64,000 nt of DNA, taken from contig CAMFYL010000002.1 in assembly GCA_946002055.1 (NCBI GenBank), positions 62,001 through 126,000 on the forward strand, given 5' to 3'. The notes under the pieces are model-generated. The model was given only the letters and a program-made list of their open reading frames with translations. It ran no database searches and had not been told where the DNA came from. Source of the stretch: an uncultured Roseburia sp. GTDB taxonomy: Bacteria; Bacillota; Clostridia; Lachnospirales; Lachnospiraceae. This document shows, in pieces, positions 16,243 through 25,169 of this stretch; position 1 is the first letter of the stretch; the number at the start of each line of letters is the position of its first letter. Made by a program: the position numbers and the translations under genes.

Positions 16243-16537
16243 TTATATCCCTGACACCAAGATTGAAGCATTGGGTATGGTAAAGGGAACTATTGTACAG
16301 ACAAAAAATATCGGCCGCGATTTTATGGCCGGAATGAAAACTCTGGTGGGTGGTGAGATTGTAGGATACACCGAGATGTTAAATGAGGCTCGACAGATTG
16401 CCGTGAAGCGTATGGTGGATGAGGCCAAAGCCCTGGGGGCAGATGCGGTAATTGGAGTGAAATATGGATCCTCTCAGGTTATGCAGGGCGCCGCAGAGGT
16501 GATTGCCTACGGAACTGCAGTTAAAATTATGCAATAG
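16223..16537 (+). CDS. YbjQ/UPF0145-family protein
   Basis: A 104-aa cytoplasmic protein of the YbjQ family, once labelled a heavy-metal-binding domain. It shows the family core GMVKGTIVQTKNIGRDFMAG, then ALGADAVIGVKYGSS and a C-terminal AYGTAVKI. Members form pentamers; the biochemical role is unknown. ATG 16223 has GGAGGAGAAG just upstream. It overlaps the MerR gene by 20 nt and probably belongs to the same response. Its stop codon abuts palindromic repeat copy 5. Confidence 0.88.
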   Translation: MKLLSIDYIPDTKIEALGMVKGTIVQTKNIGRDFMAGMKTLVGGEIVGYTEMLNEARQIAVKRMVDEAKALGADAVIGVKYGSSQVMQGAAEVIAYGTAVKIMQ

Positions 16538-16586
16538 GCCAATAGGGACATATCAGGGTGCCATTAGTATCCGTCCCTAATGGCTC
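16537..16586. repeat. REP-like palindromic repeat, copy 5
   Basis: GGCCAATAGGGAC (16537-16549) and GTCCCTAATGGCTC (16573-16586) with the inner units CAGGGTGCCATTAGTATCC. It begins at the stop codon of the UPF0145 gene and ends just before the dtd ribosome-binding site. Confidence 0.8.
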
Positions 16587-16600
16587 AAGGAGGAAAGAAA

Positions 16601-17050
16601 GTGAAATTTGTAATACAGCGGGTGCAACACGCGTCATGCGTGGTGGATGATAAAGTAACAGGAGAAATTGAAAAAGGTTTTTTGGTACTGATTGGTGTGG
16701 CAGAGACAGACACCAGAGAAATTGCAGATAAGATGGTGAAAAAGCTTGTGGGTCTTCGGATTTTTGAAGATGAGGAAGGCAAGACCAATATGTCCCTGTC
16801 TCAGGTACAGGGGGCGCTGCTGCTCATTTCTCAATTCACGTTGTATGCAGATTGTAAAAAGGGAAACAGACCTTCTTTTATCAAGGCAGGGAAGCCGGAT
16901 ATGGCCAGCGAAATGTATGAGTATATCATTGCAAAATGTAAGGAGAGTGTAGAGAAGGTAGAGCGAGGCATCTTTGGGGCGGATATGAAGATTTCCCTAT
17001 TAAATGATGGACCATTTACCATTGTCTTGGATTCAGACGAAATCTGTTGA
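16601..17050 (+). CDS. dtd: D-aminoacyl-tRNA deacylase
   Basis: A 149-aa homodimeric enzyme that hydrolyses D-amino acids wrongly attached to tRNA, notably D-Tyr-tRNA. Both signatures are present: [17 protein letters not shown] (SQFTL active-site Ser/Thr region) and [11 protein letters not shown] near the C-terminus (the cross-subunit Gly-cis-Pro motif, GP). I chose the GTG at 16601 (VKFVIQRV) because AAGGAGG lies 6 nt upstream and the resulting length equals the family standard. Reading from the upstream ATG would include the ribosome-binding site itself. Confidence 0.95.
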   Translation: MKFVIQRVQHASCVVDDKVTGEIEKGFLVLIGVAETDTREIADKMVKKLVGLRIFEDEEGKTNMSLSQVQGALLLISQFTLYADCKKGNRPSFIKAGKPDMASEMYEYIIAKCKESVEKVERGIFGADMKISLLNDGPFTIVLDSDEIC

Positions 17051-17084
17051 TGGAAGCATCTTATCGTGAATATATGCATTTGGT

Positions 17085-17108
17085 CGGCGTGATATTGCTA
17101 TCACGCCG
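17085..17108 (+). terminator. Possible terminator after dtd
   Basis: CGGCGTGATA (17085-17094), loop TTGC, TATCACGCCG (17099-17108): a perfect 10-bp stem. The following sequence is only moderately T-rich. Confidence 0.55.
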
Positions 17109-17156
17109 TTTCGCCTTTATGATACTCCCATAAGGATTTCAAAGGAGGATGTGATC

Positions 17157-17327
17157 ATGAAAAATATTTTTGATTACGCGTTATTAGGGGTGACCATTGC
17201 TATGGGTGTGGCTGTAGTGGTCATTTCAAATCTAGGAGAATTGCAGGTGGAAACAGCTGTTACTATGCTTGGCATTGGCTTGGCTTGCGTTGGTGTATAT
17301 CTACTGTCAAAAAAGGATGAAATGTAG
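17157..17327 (+). CDS. Small two-helix membrane protein, 56 aa
   Basis: Starts MKNIFDYALLGVTIAMG. Two hydrophobic segments (residues ~7-23 and ~35-50) flank a short polar linker NLGELQVETA; the C-terminus is charged (SKKDEM). A strong AAAGGAGG site 7-8 nt before the ATG supports it as a real gene. No family recognised. It lies 17 nt before the CmpB-like membrane gene, with which it is probably co-transcribed. Confidence 0.65.
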   Translation: MKNIFDYALLGVTIAMGVAVVVISNLGELQVETAVTMLGIGLACVGVYLLSKKDEM

Positions 17328-17344
17328 CGGGAAAAGGAGAATTT

Positions 17345-17908
17345 ATGGAAGTTACAAAAGAGTTACCGGAAATGAAAATCTTGGCAAAGCAGGCGAAGGT
17401 GAGCATTTATCTTATGGTGTTTGTTTTTGGAGGGATTTTCGGTTTTATATATGAAGAATTGTTTTACCGTATTGACCTGGGGATGTTTGTGAAGCGTGGT
17501 ACCACCTTTGGACCTTGGATTCCCATCTATGGTTTTGGCGCCATGCTTATTATCTTTGCAACCAACCGCTTCCGAAAGCAGCCATGGGTGGTGTTTGCCC
17601 TTTCTGTGGTGGTATCCGGCTTGTTGGAATTTGCCACAGGATATGTGTTGTATCACACCATGAGACTGCGTCTGTGGGATTACAATGTGGAGATTTGGAA
17701 CTGGATGAATATCGGAGGCTATGTATGTCTGCGCTCCGTTATGTTTTTTGGTGTGTCCGCATTGTTTTTGCAGTATGTGATTTATCCAATGCTGGTAAAA
17801 GCTACCCAGCGCTATCAGCTTGATCGTGTGATGCTTTTTTCAGGTGTTATGTCAGCAATGTTTTTCTATGACATTTTGATTAGCATGTTTTATGGATCAA
17901 AATGGTAA
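17345..17908 (+). CDS. CmpB-type integral membrane protein (putative ABC-transporter type IV)
   Basis: A 187-aa membrane protein with about five helices. It has the family pattern of PF06541-type proteins: GGIFGFIYEELFYRID, then KRGTTFGPWIPIYGFGAM and a conserved LRLWDYNVEIWNWMNIGG. The family is widespread in Lachnospiraceae but uncharacterised, and the ABC label rests on weak evidence. GGAGAATTT precedes the ATG. It sits between a 56-aa membrane protein and a flavodoxin-domain protein, all closely spaced. Confidence 0.8.
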   Translation: MEVTKELPEMKILAKQAKVSIYLMVFVFGGIFGFIYEELFYRIDLGMFVKRGTTFGPWIPIYGFGAMLIIFATNRFRKQPWVVFALSVVVSGLLEFATGYVLYHTMRLRLWDYNVEIWNWMNIGGYVCLRSVMFFGVSALFLQYVIYPMLVKATQRYQLDRVMLFSGVMSAMFFYDILISMFYGSKW

Positions 17909-17917
17909 GGGGGAAAT

Positions 17918-18409
17918 ATGAAAAAAATTGTCGTATATGAAAGTGGAACAGGCTTTACCGAAAGGTACGCAAAGTGGATTGCAGAGGAACTTGCCTGTGA
18001 TGCAAAGGAGCGAAAGCAGGTAACAGCCAAGGAATTGAGCGATTATGATCAAGTCATTTACGGAGGCTGGGTTATGGCCGGTATGATTTCCGGCTATAAG
18101 AAAATAAAGGCCATGAACCTCAAGGATGTGGTGGTCTTTGCCGTGGGAATGACCATTCCCAGTGATGAGGTTGTGGCAAAGCTTACGGAACAAAACCAGA
18201 TTCCTGCAGGTAAGGTTTTCTATTTTGAAGGAGGATTTGCTCCGGATAAGTTGGGCTTCTTCAAAAAGAAGATTATTGGCATGATTAAGAAGTCCATTGA
18301 GGATAAGCCGGAAAAGACAGAGGAAGATTTGTATATGCTAGAGACCTGCGGTGGAAAGGACCGCACGAAACGTGAAGCTATCGCAGATTTGATTGCAGCG
18401 TGTAAATAG
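17918..18409 (+). CDS. Flavodoxin-domain protein
   Basis: A 163-aa protein with a flavodoxin-like fold. The FMN phosphate loop is ESGTGFTERYAKWIAEEL at residues ~7-24; the second flavin loop region is YGGWVMAGMISGYKK (~46). This matches the protoporphyrinogen-oxidase-like Flavodoxin_5 group more than classical electron-carrier flavodoxins. An FMN-dependent redox role is likely; the partner is unknown. The basic C-terminal half (KKKIIGMIKKSIEDKPEK) is typical of the group. It is the last gene before a strong terminator. Confidence 0.85.
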   Translation: MKKIVVYESGTGFTERYAKWIAEELACDAKERKQVTAKELSDYDQVIYGGWVMAGMISGYKKIKAMNLKDVVVFAVGMTIPSDEVVAKLTEQNQIPAGKVFYFEGGFAPDKLGFFKKKIIGMIKKSIEDKPEKTEEDLYMLETCGGKDRTKREAIADLIAACK

Positions 18410-18415
18410 TAAAGA

Positions 18416-18453
18416 GAACCGCCATTGGCCCGTTGCCCTTGGTGGTTCTTTTT
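18416..18453 (+). terminator. Terminator before pyrB
   Basis: GAACCGCCA (18416-18424) pairs with TGGTGGTTC (18440-18448), one G-T pair, followed by TTTTT. Confidence 0.88.
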
Positions 18454-18466
18454 GTGTGAAAACACC

Positions 18467-18495
18467 TTGCGAAAAAGGGCCCTTTATACTATGAT
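18467..18495 (+). promoter_or_regulatory. pyrBI promoter
   Basis: TTGCGA (18467-18472), 17-bp spacer, TATGAT (18490-18495), 43 nt before pyrB. No PyrR attenuator hairpin is visible in the short leader. Confidence 0.65.
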
Positions 18496-18537
18496 ATTCT
18501 AGATAAAAAGTGTACAAAAATAATACGGAGGTTTGAT

Positions 18538-19458
18538 ATGCGACATCTTATGAGCCCTCTGGATTTTTCCACAGAGGAATTAGAAACGTTGATGGATTTG
18601 GCCGACGATATGAAGGACCATCCTGAGAAATATAGCGAGAGCTGCCATGGAAAGAAACTTGCCACTTGCTTTTACGAACCAAGCACTCGTACAAGACTGA
18701 GCTTTGAGGCGGCTATGATGAATCTGGGAGGAAATGTATTGGGATTTTCCAGTGCAGACAGCAGCTCTGCTGCCAAGGGCGAAAGCGTATCCGATACCAT
18801 TCGCGTTATTTCCTCTTATGCAGATATTTGCGCTATGCGCCATCCAAAGGAAGGTGCTCCTCTTGTGGCATCTACCCATTCTACCATTCCGGTGATTAAT
18901 GCAGGTGACGGTGGACACCAACATCCAACCCAAACCCTTACTGATTTATATACCATTCGTTCTTTGCAGGGCTCCATTGGCAATTTGACCATTGGTCTCT
19001 GCGGAGATTTGAAATTCGGACGTACCGTTCATTCTTTAATCAACGCACTGGTGCGTTACGAGAATATTAAATTTGTATTAATCTCACCGGAAGAGCTTCG
19101 TGTTCCGGAGTACATTCGTGAGGATGTTTTGGACAAGAACAACATTCCATATGTGGAAGTGGAGCGCTTGGAAGAGGCTATGCCCAAGCTGGATATTCTC
19201 TACATGACACGTGTACAGAGAGAACGTTTCTTTAACGAAGAGGATTACCTGCGCATGAAGGACTTCTACATTTTAAATAGTGAGAAGATGGAACTGGCAA
19301 AGGAGAATATGATGGTTCTTCATCCGCTTCCCCGTGTAAATGAGATTTCCGTTGAAGTAGATAATGATCCAAGAGCCGCATACTTTAAGCAGGCCCAGTA
19401 TGGTGTCTACATTCGTATGGCCCTTATCTATACTTTGTTGGAGGTGGGAACATGTTAA
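18538..19458 (+). CDS. pyrB: Aspartate carbamoyltransferase catalytic subunit
   Basis: A 306-aa catalytic chain that condenses carbamoyl phosphate with aspartate, the second step of pyrimidine synthesis. The carbamoyl phosphate site [12 protein letters not shown] (from residue ~48), the [15 protein letters not shown] segment and the HPLPRVNEI loop are all intact. GGAGG lies 6 nt before the start. It overlaps pyrI by 7 nt, so the holoenzyme is the allosteric type with regulatory chains. The other pyr genes are not adjacent. Confidence 0.97.
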   Translation: MRHLMSPLDFSTEELETLMDLADDMKDHPEKYSESCHGKKLATCFYEPSTRTRLSFEAAMMNLGGNVLGFSSADSSSAAKGESVSDTIRVISSYADICAMRHPKEGAPLVASTHSTIPVINAGDGGHQHPTQTLTDLYTIRSLQGSIGNLTIGLCGDLKFGRTVHSLINALVRYENIKFVLISPEELRVPEYIREDVLDKNNIPYVEVERLEEAMPKLDILYMTRVQRERFFNEEDYLRMKDFYILNSEKMELAKENMMVLHPLPRVNEISVEVDNDPRAAYFKQAQYGVYIRMALIYTLLEVGTC

Positions 19459-19880
19459 ATATCAGTGGTATTCAAGAAGGATTTGTTTTAGATCATATCA
19501 AAGCCGGCATGAGCATGAAGATTTTCCACGATTTGCATCTGGATGAAGCTGACTGTACTGTGGCTATGATTATGAACGTTAAGAGTAATAAAATGGGCCG
19601 CAAGGACATTTTAAAGGTGGAATGCTCCATTGATGAAATGGATCTTGATATTTTGGGATACATTGATCACAACATTACGGTAAATGTGATTCAGGGCAAT
19701 AAGATTGTTGAGAAGCGCGCCTTGAAACTGCCTAGGGAGATTCACAACGTTATCAAATGTAAGAACCCACGCTGCATCACCTCCATTGAACAGGAGCTGG
19801 AGCAGGTGTTTGTTCTTACTGACGAAGAAAACGAAGTATATCGCTGCAAATACTGTGAAGAGAAATATTCAGGAAAATAG
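19452..19880 (+). CDS. pyrI: Aspartate carbamoyltransferase regulatory subunit
   Basis: A 142-aa regulatory chain that binds nucleotide effectors and bridges PyrB trimers. The N-terminal allosteric domain is followed by a C-terminal zinc domain whose four Cys ligands are visible as CKNPRC (near residue 104) and CKYC (near 131). It overlaps pyrB by 7 nt. A palindromic repeat (copy 6) starts 7 nt after the stop codon. Confidence 0.96.
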   Translation: MLNISGIQEGFVLDHIKAGMSMKIFHDLHLDEADCTVAMIMNVKSNKMGRKDILKVECSIDEMDLDILGYIDHNITVNVIQGNKIVEKRALKLPREIHNVIKCKNPRCITSIEQELEQVFVLTDEENEVYRCKYCEEKYSGK

Positions 19881-19887
19881 TAAAAGT

Positions 19888-19960
19888 GAGCCATTGGGGA
19901 CAGATATGGATGCCATAGGGGACAGACCTGGGTGCCATTAGGGACTGTCCCTAATGGCTC
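19888..19960. repeat. REP-like palindromic repeat, copy 6
   Basis: GAGCCATTGGGGACAG (19888-19903) and CTGTCCCTAATGGCTC (19945-19960), with internal units TGCCATAGGGGACAG and TGCCATTAGGGACTG. It lies between pyrI and murE and is the last copy seen in the window. Confidence 0.85.
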
Positions 19961-19982
19961 AAAGATATGTGAGGGATAATAT

Positions 19983-21452
19983 ATGAAGCATGGAATGGAA
20001 TTATTTGCAAAATTAGAATATGAAATTGTGCAGGGAACGCTGGATCAAGAGATTAGCAACCTGGTGTATGACTCCAGAAAGGTGACGGAGGGTAGCGTCT
20101 TTGTTTGCATCAAGGGGGCTGTATCGGACGGCCATTCTTATGCGGCTGAGGTTGCCTCCAAGGGAGCTGCAATTATCGTGGTTCAGGATGACGTAAATGT
20201 ACCATCAACAGTTACTGTAGTAAAAGTGGCTGACACTCGCATTGCCTTGGCAGAACTTTCCGCAGCATTCTTTGATTACCCTGCCGACACCTTGAAGGTC
20301 ATTGGTATCACAGGAACTAAGGGCAAGACCACAACCACCTATATGGTAAAGTCCATTTTGGAGAATGCCGGATATAAGGTTGGCTTGATTGGCACCATTG
20401 AAGCCATTATTGGTGATGAAGTGATTCCCGCTGCAAATACCACACCGGAGTCGTACGTTGTTCAGGAGTACTTCCGCAGGATGTTAGATGCAGGATGCGA
20501 CTTTGCAGTGATGGAGGTTTCCTCCCAAGGACTTATGATGCACCGTGTGGATGGCTTTACCTTTGAAATTGGTATCTTTACAAACATTGAACCGGATCAT
20601 ATCGGACCAAACGAGCATGCTTCCTTTGAGGAATATATGGCTTGCAAGGCTCTTCTGTTTCAAAAGTGTAAGCTTGGCATTGTGAATGGAGATGATGCCC
20701 ATGTGGAAGATATCCTAAAAAATCACACTTGTCAGGTAGAGCGCTATGGATTTTCAGAACACGCGGATATTCGCGCCACAAACGTAGAACTTGTGAATCG
20801 TCCGGGTTATTTAGGGGTTTCTTATGATGTGGATGGCTTGGTACGAGGACCCATTGAGATTGATGTGCCGGGTAGATTTAGCGTGTACAATTCCCTAACT
20901 GCCATTGCCATTTGCCACCATTATCAGGTGACCATGGAAGATATGCAAAAAGCATTAAAGGTGGCCAAGGTTAAGGGGCGCATCGAGATGATTCCGGTGT
21001 CACCGGAGTTTACCCTGATGATTGATTATGCCCACAACGCCATGAGTCTTAAGAGTTTGCTTACCACTTTAAAAGAGTACAACCCAACACGTCTTGTGTG
21101 TCTCTTCGGATGTGGAGGTAACCGCTCAAAGCTTCGCCGCTTTGAAATGGGAGAGGTATCCGGTAACTTAGCAGACCTTACGATCATCACCTCGGATAAT
21201 CCAAGATTTGAGGAGCCCCAGGCTATCATTGACGATATCAAGGTTGGCATTGGCAAGACAAAGGGAGCATATGTGGAGATTATTGACCGCAAGGAGGCAA
21301 TCAAGTATGCCATTTCCCACGGACAAAAAGGGGATGTGATTGTCTTGGCAGGAAAAGGTCACGAAGATTACCAGGAGATTGAGGGAAAGAAATATCCTAT
21401 GGATGAACGCGTATTAATCGCGGAAGTGCTGGAGGAGCTTTCTCAGGAGTAA
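19983..21452 (+). CDS. murE: UDP-N-acetylmuramoyl-tripeptide synthetase
   Basis: A 489-aa cytoplasmic Mur ligase that adds the third amino acid to UDP-MurNAc-L-Ala-D-Glu. The ATP loop GITGTKGKTTTT is at residue ~108, and the MurE-type TTPES follows. The specificity motif DNPRFEEP (~404) has the Arg that recognises meso-diaminopimelate, so DAP rather than lysine is the likely substrate. A GAGGG site precedes the ATG. It begins a dense housekeeping run; priA follows after 3 nt. Confidence 0.96.
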   Translation: MKHGMELFAKLEYEIVQGTLDQEISNLVYDSRKVTEGSVFVCIKGAVSDGHSYAAEVASKGAAIIVVQDDVNVPSTVTVVKVADTRIALAELSAAFFDYPADTLKVIGITGTKGKTTTTYMVKSILENAGYKVGLIGTIEAIIGDEVIPAANTTPESYVVQEYFRRMLDAGCDFAVMEVSSQGLMMHRVDGFTFEIGIFTNIEPDHIGPNEHASFEEYMACKALLFQKCKLGIVNGDDAHVEDILKNHTCQVERYGFSEHADIRATNVELVNRPGYLGVSYDVDGLVRGPIEIDVPGRFSVYNSLTAIAICHHYQVTMEDMQKALKVAKVKGRIEMIPVSPEFTLMIDYAHNAMSLKSLLTTLKEYNPTRLVCLFGCGGNRSKLRRFEMGEVSGNLADLTIITSDNPRFEEPQAIIDDIKVGIGKTKGAYVEIIDRKEAIKYAISHGQKGDVIVLAGKGHEDYQEIEGKKYPMDERVLIAEVLEELSQE

Positions 21453-21455
21453 TAC

Positions 21456-23687
21456 ATGATATACGCAGATGTGATTATCGACATTTCATTGGAAAAATTA
21501 GATAAGACATTTCAGTATCTGATTCCCAAGGAGCTGGAAGATGTGATTGGTCTGGGAACACAGGTGGTGATTCCTTTTGGAAATGGAAGCCGTCGTATCA
21601 AAGGATATGTGGTGGACATTTCAGAGGAACCCAAAATCGACCCGGCCTGTATCAAACCACTTTGCGGTGTGGCAAAGGACAGTCTTGCCATTGAGTCTCA
21701 GCTTATTTCTCTGGCAGGATGGATGAAACGCAACTATGGCTCCACCATGAATCAGGCTCTTAAGACGGTAATTCCTATCAAAAAGAAGGAAAGCGTCAAG
21801 GAGAAAAAGGTTGTCAGTCTCGTCCTCAGTGAAGAACAGGCAAAAGTGGAGTTTACCAATCTGGTGGCAAGAAAAGGTCACAGCGTTGCCAAGGAGAGAT
21901 TGTTAGCTGCTTTGATGGAAAACCGCAAAATTCCATGGGAGGATATCACGGGAAGACTTCACGTTTCCACGGCAATCATTCGTGAGTTTGAGAAGAACAA
22001 CTGGGTGAGTATTTCTGCCTATAGGGATTATCGCAATCCCATCAATATTGACCAGGGTGAGAAGAAGGATATCACCTTAAATGAGGAGCAGCAGCAGGTG
22101 GTAAATCAGGTGTTTGCCCACTGGCAACAGGATTTGCAAAAGACGTATCTTCTCTACGGTGTCACCGGCAGCGGTAAGACCCAGGTATATATGGAGCTGA
22201 TTGCAGGTTGCATTGAGAGAGGGCGTTCTGCCATTGTGTTGATTCCGGAGATCGCTCTTACCTATCAGACAGTGATGCGCTTTTACGGACGTTTTGGCAA
22301 TAAGGTGTCCATCATAAATTCCAGAATGACGCCGGGGGAACGTTTCGATCAGTTTGAGCGAGCAAAGAATGGTGACATTCAGATTATGGTGGGACCGCGA
22401 AGTGCGCTGTTCACACCGTTTTCTAATCTGGGCATTATTATCATTGACGAGGAGCATGAGACATCTTATAAGAGTGAGACAGTGCCCAAGTATCATGCCA
22501 GGGAAACCGCCATCGCAAGAGCAGCTATGAATCACGCCACCGTGGTGCTTGGGTCAGCCACGCCATCTGTTGAGAGTTTTGCCAGAGCAAAAAGTGGTGA
22601 GTATGAGCTCCTTACCCTAACCAAGCGTGTGGAGGAAAAGCCACTGCCGGCGTGTGAAATTGTTGACTTGCGTCAGGAGCTTCGAAAGGGCAATCGCTCG
22701 ATTTTAAGTGAACGACTGGTGGAGCTTATGGAGGATCGACTGGCAAAAGGGGAGCAGACCATGCTCTTTATCAATCGCCGGGGACTTATGGGCTTCATTT
22801 CTTGCAGGGCCTGTGGCCATGTGATAAAATGTCCACACTGTGATGTATCCTTGAGTCTTCACAGGGGAAGCAAGATGCAATGTCACTACTGTGGTTATGA
22901 GACGGAGCAGCCCAAGGTCTGTCCTGAATGTGGTTCCAAATATATCGGAGGCTTTAAGGCGGGAACTCAGAAATTTGAGGAAGTGGTCAAGGCACGATTT
23001 CCTCAGGCTAGAGTGCTTCGTATGGATATGGATACCACAAAGGGGAAAAATGGACATCAGCAGATTTTGGAAGCCTTTTCCAATGAAGAGGCTGACATCT
23101 TAATTGGAACCCAAATGATTGTGAAGGGACACGATTTTCCGAAGGTTACCCTTGTGGGCGTGCTGGCGGCAGATATGTCCTTAAATTCCAGTGATTTTCA
23201 CAGTGCTGAGCGAACCTTTCAGCTGTTAACCCAGGCAGCAGGCCGGGCAGGTCGAGGAAGCGAACCAGGTCAGGTAGTGATTCAGACTTATCAGCCGGAA
23301 CATTACAGCATTGTGGCGGCCAGCCAGCAGGATTACGAAAAGTTTTTCAATCAAGAGATTCTGTATCGCAAGATCATGGGATATCCACCGGCAGCCCATA
23401 TGCTGGTGATTCAGGTAAATGGCGCTGATGAGAACCGGGCCCAGATGCAGGCAGAGCGCATAGCAGAAGTGATACAAAGGGCAGACTCGTCTGTGATTTG
23501 TATGGGCCCATCGGATGCAACCATTGCCCGCATCAATGACGTATACAAAAAGATACTTTACCTAAAAGATAAAGATTATCAGCGCCTTGTGAAAATGAAA
23601 GACGCTGTGGAGGCATATATATTAGAAGAAAAGGAATTAAAAGACATATCCGTGTGGTTCGATTTTGATCCTATGAGCGGATTTTAG
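21456..23687 (+). CDS. priA: Primosomal protein N' (replication restart helicase)
   Basis: A 743-aa superfamily 2 DNA helicase that reloads the replisome at stalled forks. In order: N-terminal DNA-binding domain (from ADVIIDISLEKLDKTF), Walker A GVTGSGKTQVY (~235), DEEH box (~330), a zinc region with eight Cys (CRACGHVIKCPHC, CHYCGYE, CPECGSKY; ~448-492), and helicase motifs V-VI including GTQMIVKGHDF and QAAGRAGRG. Length and all motifs are normal. It is in the usual Firmicutes position before def and fmt. Confidence 0.97.
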   Translation: MIYADVIIDISLEKLDKTFQYLIPKELEDVIGLGTQVVIPFGNGSRRIKGYVVDISEEPKIDPACIKPLCGVAKDSLAIESQLISLAGWMKRNYGSTMNQALKTVIPIKKKESVKEKKVVSLVLSEEQAKVEFTNLVARKGHSVAKERLLAALMENRKIPWEDITGRLHVSTAIIREFEKNNWVSISAYRDYRNPINIDQGEKKDITLNEEQQQVVNQVFAHWQQDLQKTYLLYGVTGSGKTQVYMELIAGCIERGRSAIVLIPEIALTYQTVMRFYGRFGNKVSIINSRMTPGERFDQFERAKNGDIQIMVGPRSALFTPFSNLGIIIIDEEHETSYKSETVPKYHARETAIARAAMNHATVVLGSATPSVESFARAKSGEYELLTLTKRVEEKPLPACEIVDLRQELRKGNRSILSERLVELMEDRLAKGEQTMLFINRRGLMGFISCRACGHVIKCPHCDVSLSLHRGSKMQCHYCGYETEQPKVCPECGSKYIGGFKAGTQKFEEVVKARFPQARVLRMDMDTTKGKNGHQQILEAFSNEEADILIGTQMIVKGHDFPKVTLVGVLAADMSLNSSDFHSAERTFQLLTQAAGRAGRGSEPGQVVIQTYQPEHYSIVAASQQDYEKFFNQEILYRKIMGYPPAAHMLVIQVNGADENRAQMQAERIAEVIQRADSSVICMGPSDATIARINDVYKKILYLKDKDYQRLVKMKDAVEAYILEEKELKDISVWFDFDPMSGF

Positions 23688-23702
23688 TTAAGGGAGGATG
23701 TT

Positions 23703-24188
23703 ATGGCTTTAAGACAAATTAGAATTCAGGGAGACGAGGTTTTAGAAAAGGTATGTCGACCAGTGGAGAAAATATCTCCTCGAATCGCCACCTTGATTGA
23801 GGATATGATTGAGACTATGTATGAAAATGACGGTGTTGGGCTGGCTGCACCTCAGGTGGGTGTACTTCGCCGCATCGCTGTTATTGACGTGGGAGAAGGA
23901 CCAATTATTTTGATAAACCCAGAGGTTCTTGAAACATCAGGCTCTCAGACCGGCGAAGAGGGATGCCTTTCTCTTCCGGGAAAAGCAGGACAGGTAACTC
24001 GCCCGAACTATGCTAAGGTTCGGGCCTTTGACGAAAACATGCAGGAATACGAAATCGAAGGGGAAGAACTTTTAGCGAGAGCCTTGTTACACGAGATTGA
24101 CCATTTGGACGGTCATATGTATACAGAATTAGTAGAAGGTCCTATTCACGATGTGACCTATGAGGTGGAGGAAGAAGAGTGCGAGTAG
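23703..24188 (+). CDS. def: Peptide deformylase
   Basis: A 161-aa metalloenzyme that removes the formyl group from nascent proteins. All three motifs are intact: GVGLAAPQVG (~44), EGCLSLPG (~85, metal-binding Cys) and HEIDHLDG (~129, two His ligands and catalytic Glu). AGGGAGG precedes the ATG. It overlaps fmt by 10 nt, matching the common def-fmt coupling in which one enzyme adds and the other removes the formyl group. Confidence 0.97.
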   Translation: MALRQIRIQGDEVLEKVCRPVEKISPRIATLIEDMIETMYENDGVGLAAPQVGVLRRIAVIDVGEGPIILINPEVLETSGSQTGEEGCLSLPGKAGQVTRPNYAKVRAFDENMQEYEIEGEELLARALLHEIDHLDGHMYTELVEGPIHDVTYEVEEEECE

Positions 24189-25129
24189 TTTTTATGGGAA
24201 CACCTGATTTTGCAGTGGAGACGGTAGATGCCATCGCAAAGGCAGGCCATGAGATTGTATTGGTGGTAACACAACCGGATAAGCCCAAGGGCAGAGGAAA
24301 GGAGATTTCTTTCCCACCCGTAAAGGAGTGGGCAGTTGAGAGAAATATTCCTGTATTTCAGCCAATGAAGATTCGGGAGCCGGAGGCCATCGAAACCTTG
24401 AAAAAGTATGATGCGGATATTTTTGTGGTGGCTGCCTTCGGTCAGATTTTGCCAAAGGAAATTTTGGATATGCCACCTCTTGGATGTGTGAATGTTCACG
24501 CATCCCTGCTTCCAAAGTATCGCGGAGCAGCTCCGATTCAGTGGGCAGTGATTAACGGTGATAAGGTCAGCGGCGTCACCACAATGCAGATGGGTGTAGG
24601 CCTTGACGACGGGGATATGCTCCTAAAACAGGAAGTGGTATTGTCAGAAGATGAGACAGGAGGAAGTCTCTTTGACCGCTTGGCAAAGGTTGGTGGAGAG
24701 CTTATCCTTCGCACCATGGAAGGACTTGAGGCCGGAAATATCATCCCTGTTCCACAAAATGAAGCAGAGGCAACCCACGTGGGTATGATTAAAAAAAGTC
24801 TTGGACAGCTGGATTTTTCAGAAGAAGCTATGGTTTTGGAACGAAAAATCCGTGGTTTGAATCCATGGCCAAGTGCATATACTAAGCTTGGCAACAAAAC
24901 CTTAAAGGTTTGGTGGGCAAGGGTGGAATCCTCCTTACCTGACGGTGCTGCAGCAGACAACGTAGAATCCGGCACCATTTGTCTTGCAGATCAATCCGGC
25001 ATCTGGGTATCAACCGGCAAGGATTACTTGGTTCTGGAGGAAATTCAACTGGAAGGCAAAAAACGCATGAATGTGGCCGACTTCCTTCGGGGCAGAAATT
25101 TAGATGTGGGAACCAAATTGGGCGAGTAA
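24179..25129 (+). CDS. fmt: Methionyl-tRNA formyltransferase
   Basis: A 316-aa enzyme that formylates Met-tRNAfMet using 10-formyl-tetrahydrofolate. The N-terminal hydrolase-like domain starts VVFMGTPDFAVETVDAI; the folate/catalytic region is NVHASLLPKYRGAAPIQWAV, containing the essential Asn and His. A C-terminal OB-like domain follows. The start is GTG, overlapping the end of def by 10 nt; GGAGGAAGA supplies the ribosome site. A 238-bp nested inverted repeat begins about 40 nt after its stop. Confidence 0.96.
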   Translation: MRVVFMGTPDFAVETVDAIAKAGHEIVLVVTQPDKPKGRGKEISFPPVKEWAVERNIPVFQPMKIREPEAIETLKKYDADIFVVAAFGQILPKEILDMPPLGCVNVHASLLPKYRGAAPIQWAVINGDKVSGVTTMQMGVGLDDGDMLLKQEVVLSEDETGGSLFDRLAKVGGELILRTMEGLEAGNIIPVPQNEAEATHVGMIKKSLGQLDFSEEAMVLERKIRGLNPWPSAYTKLGNKTLKVWWARVESSLPDGAAADNVESGTICLADQSGIWVSTGKDYLVLEEIQLEGKKRMNVADFLRGRNLDVGTKLGE

Positions 25130-25169
25130 GTCTTCACAGAAATAACATAATTAAATCTTATAAACATGA

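Noticed and set aside
8234..19960. A CRISPR array
   Set aside because: The repeats are palindromic, variable in length, separated by whole genes, and no cas gene is present.
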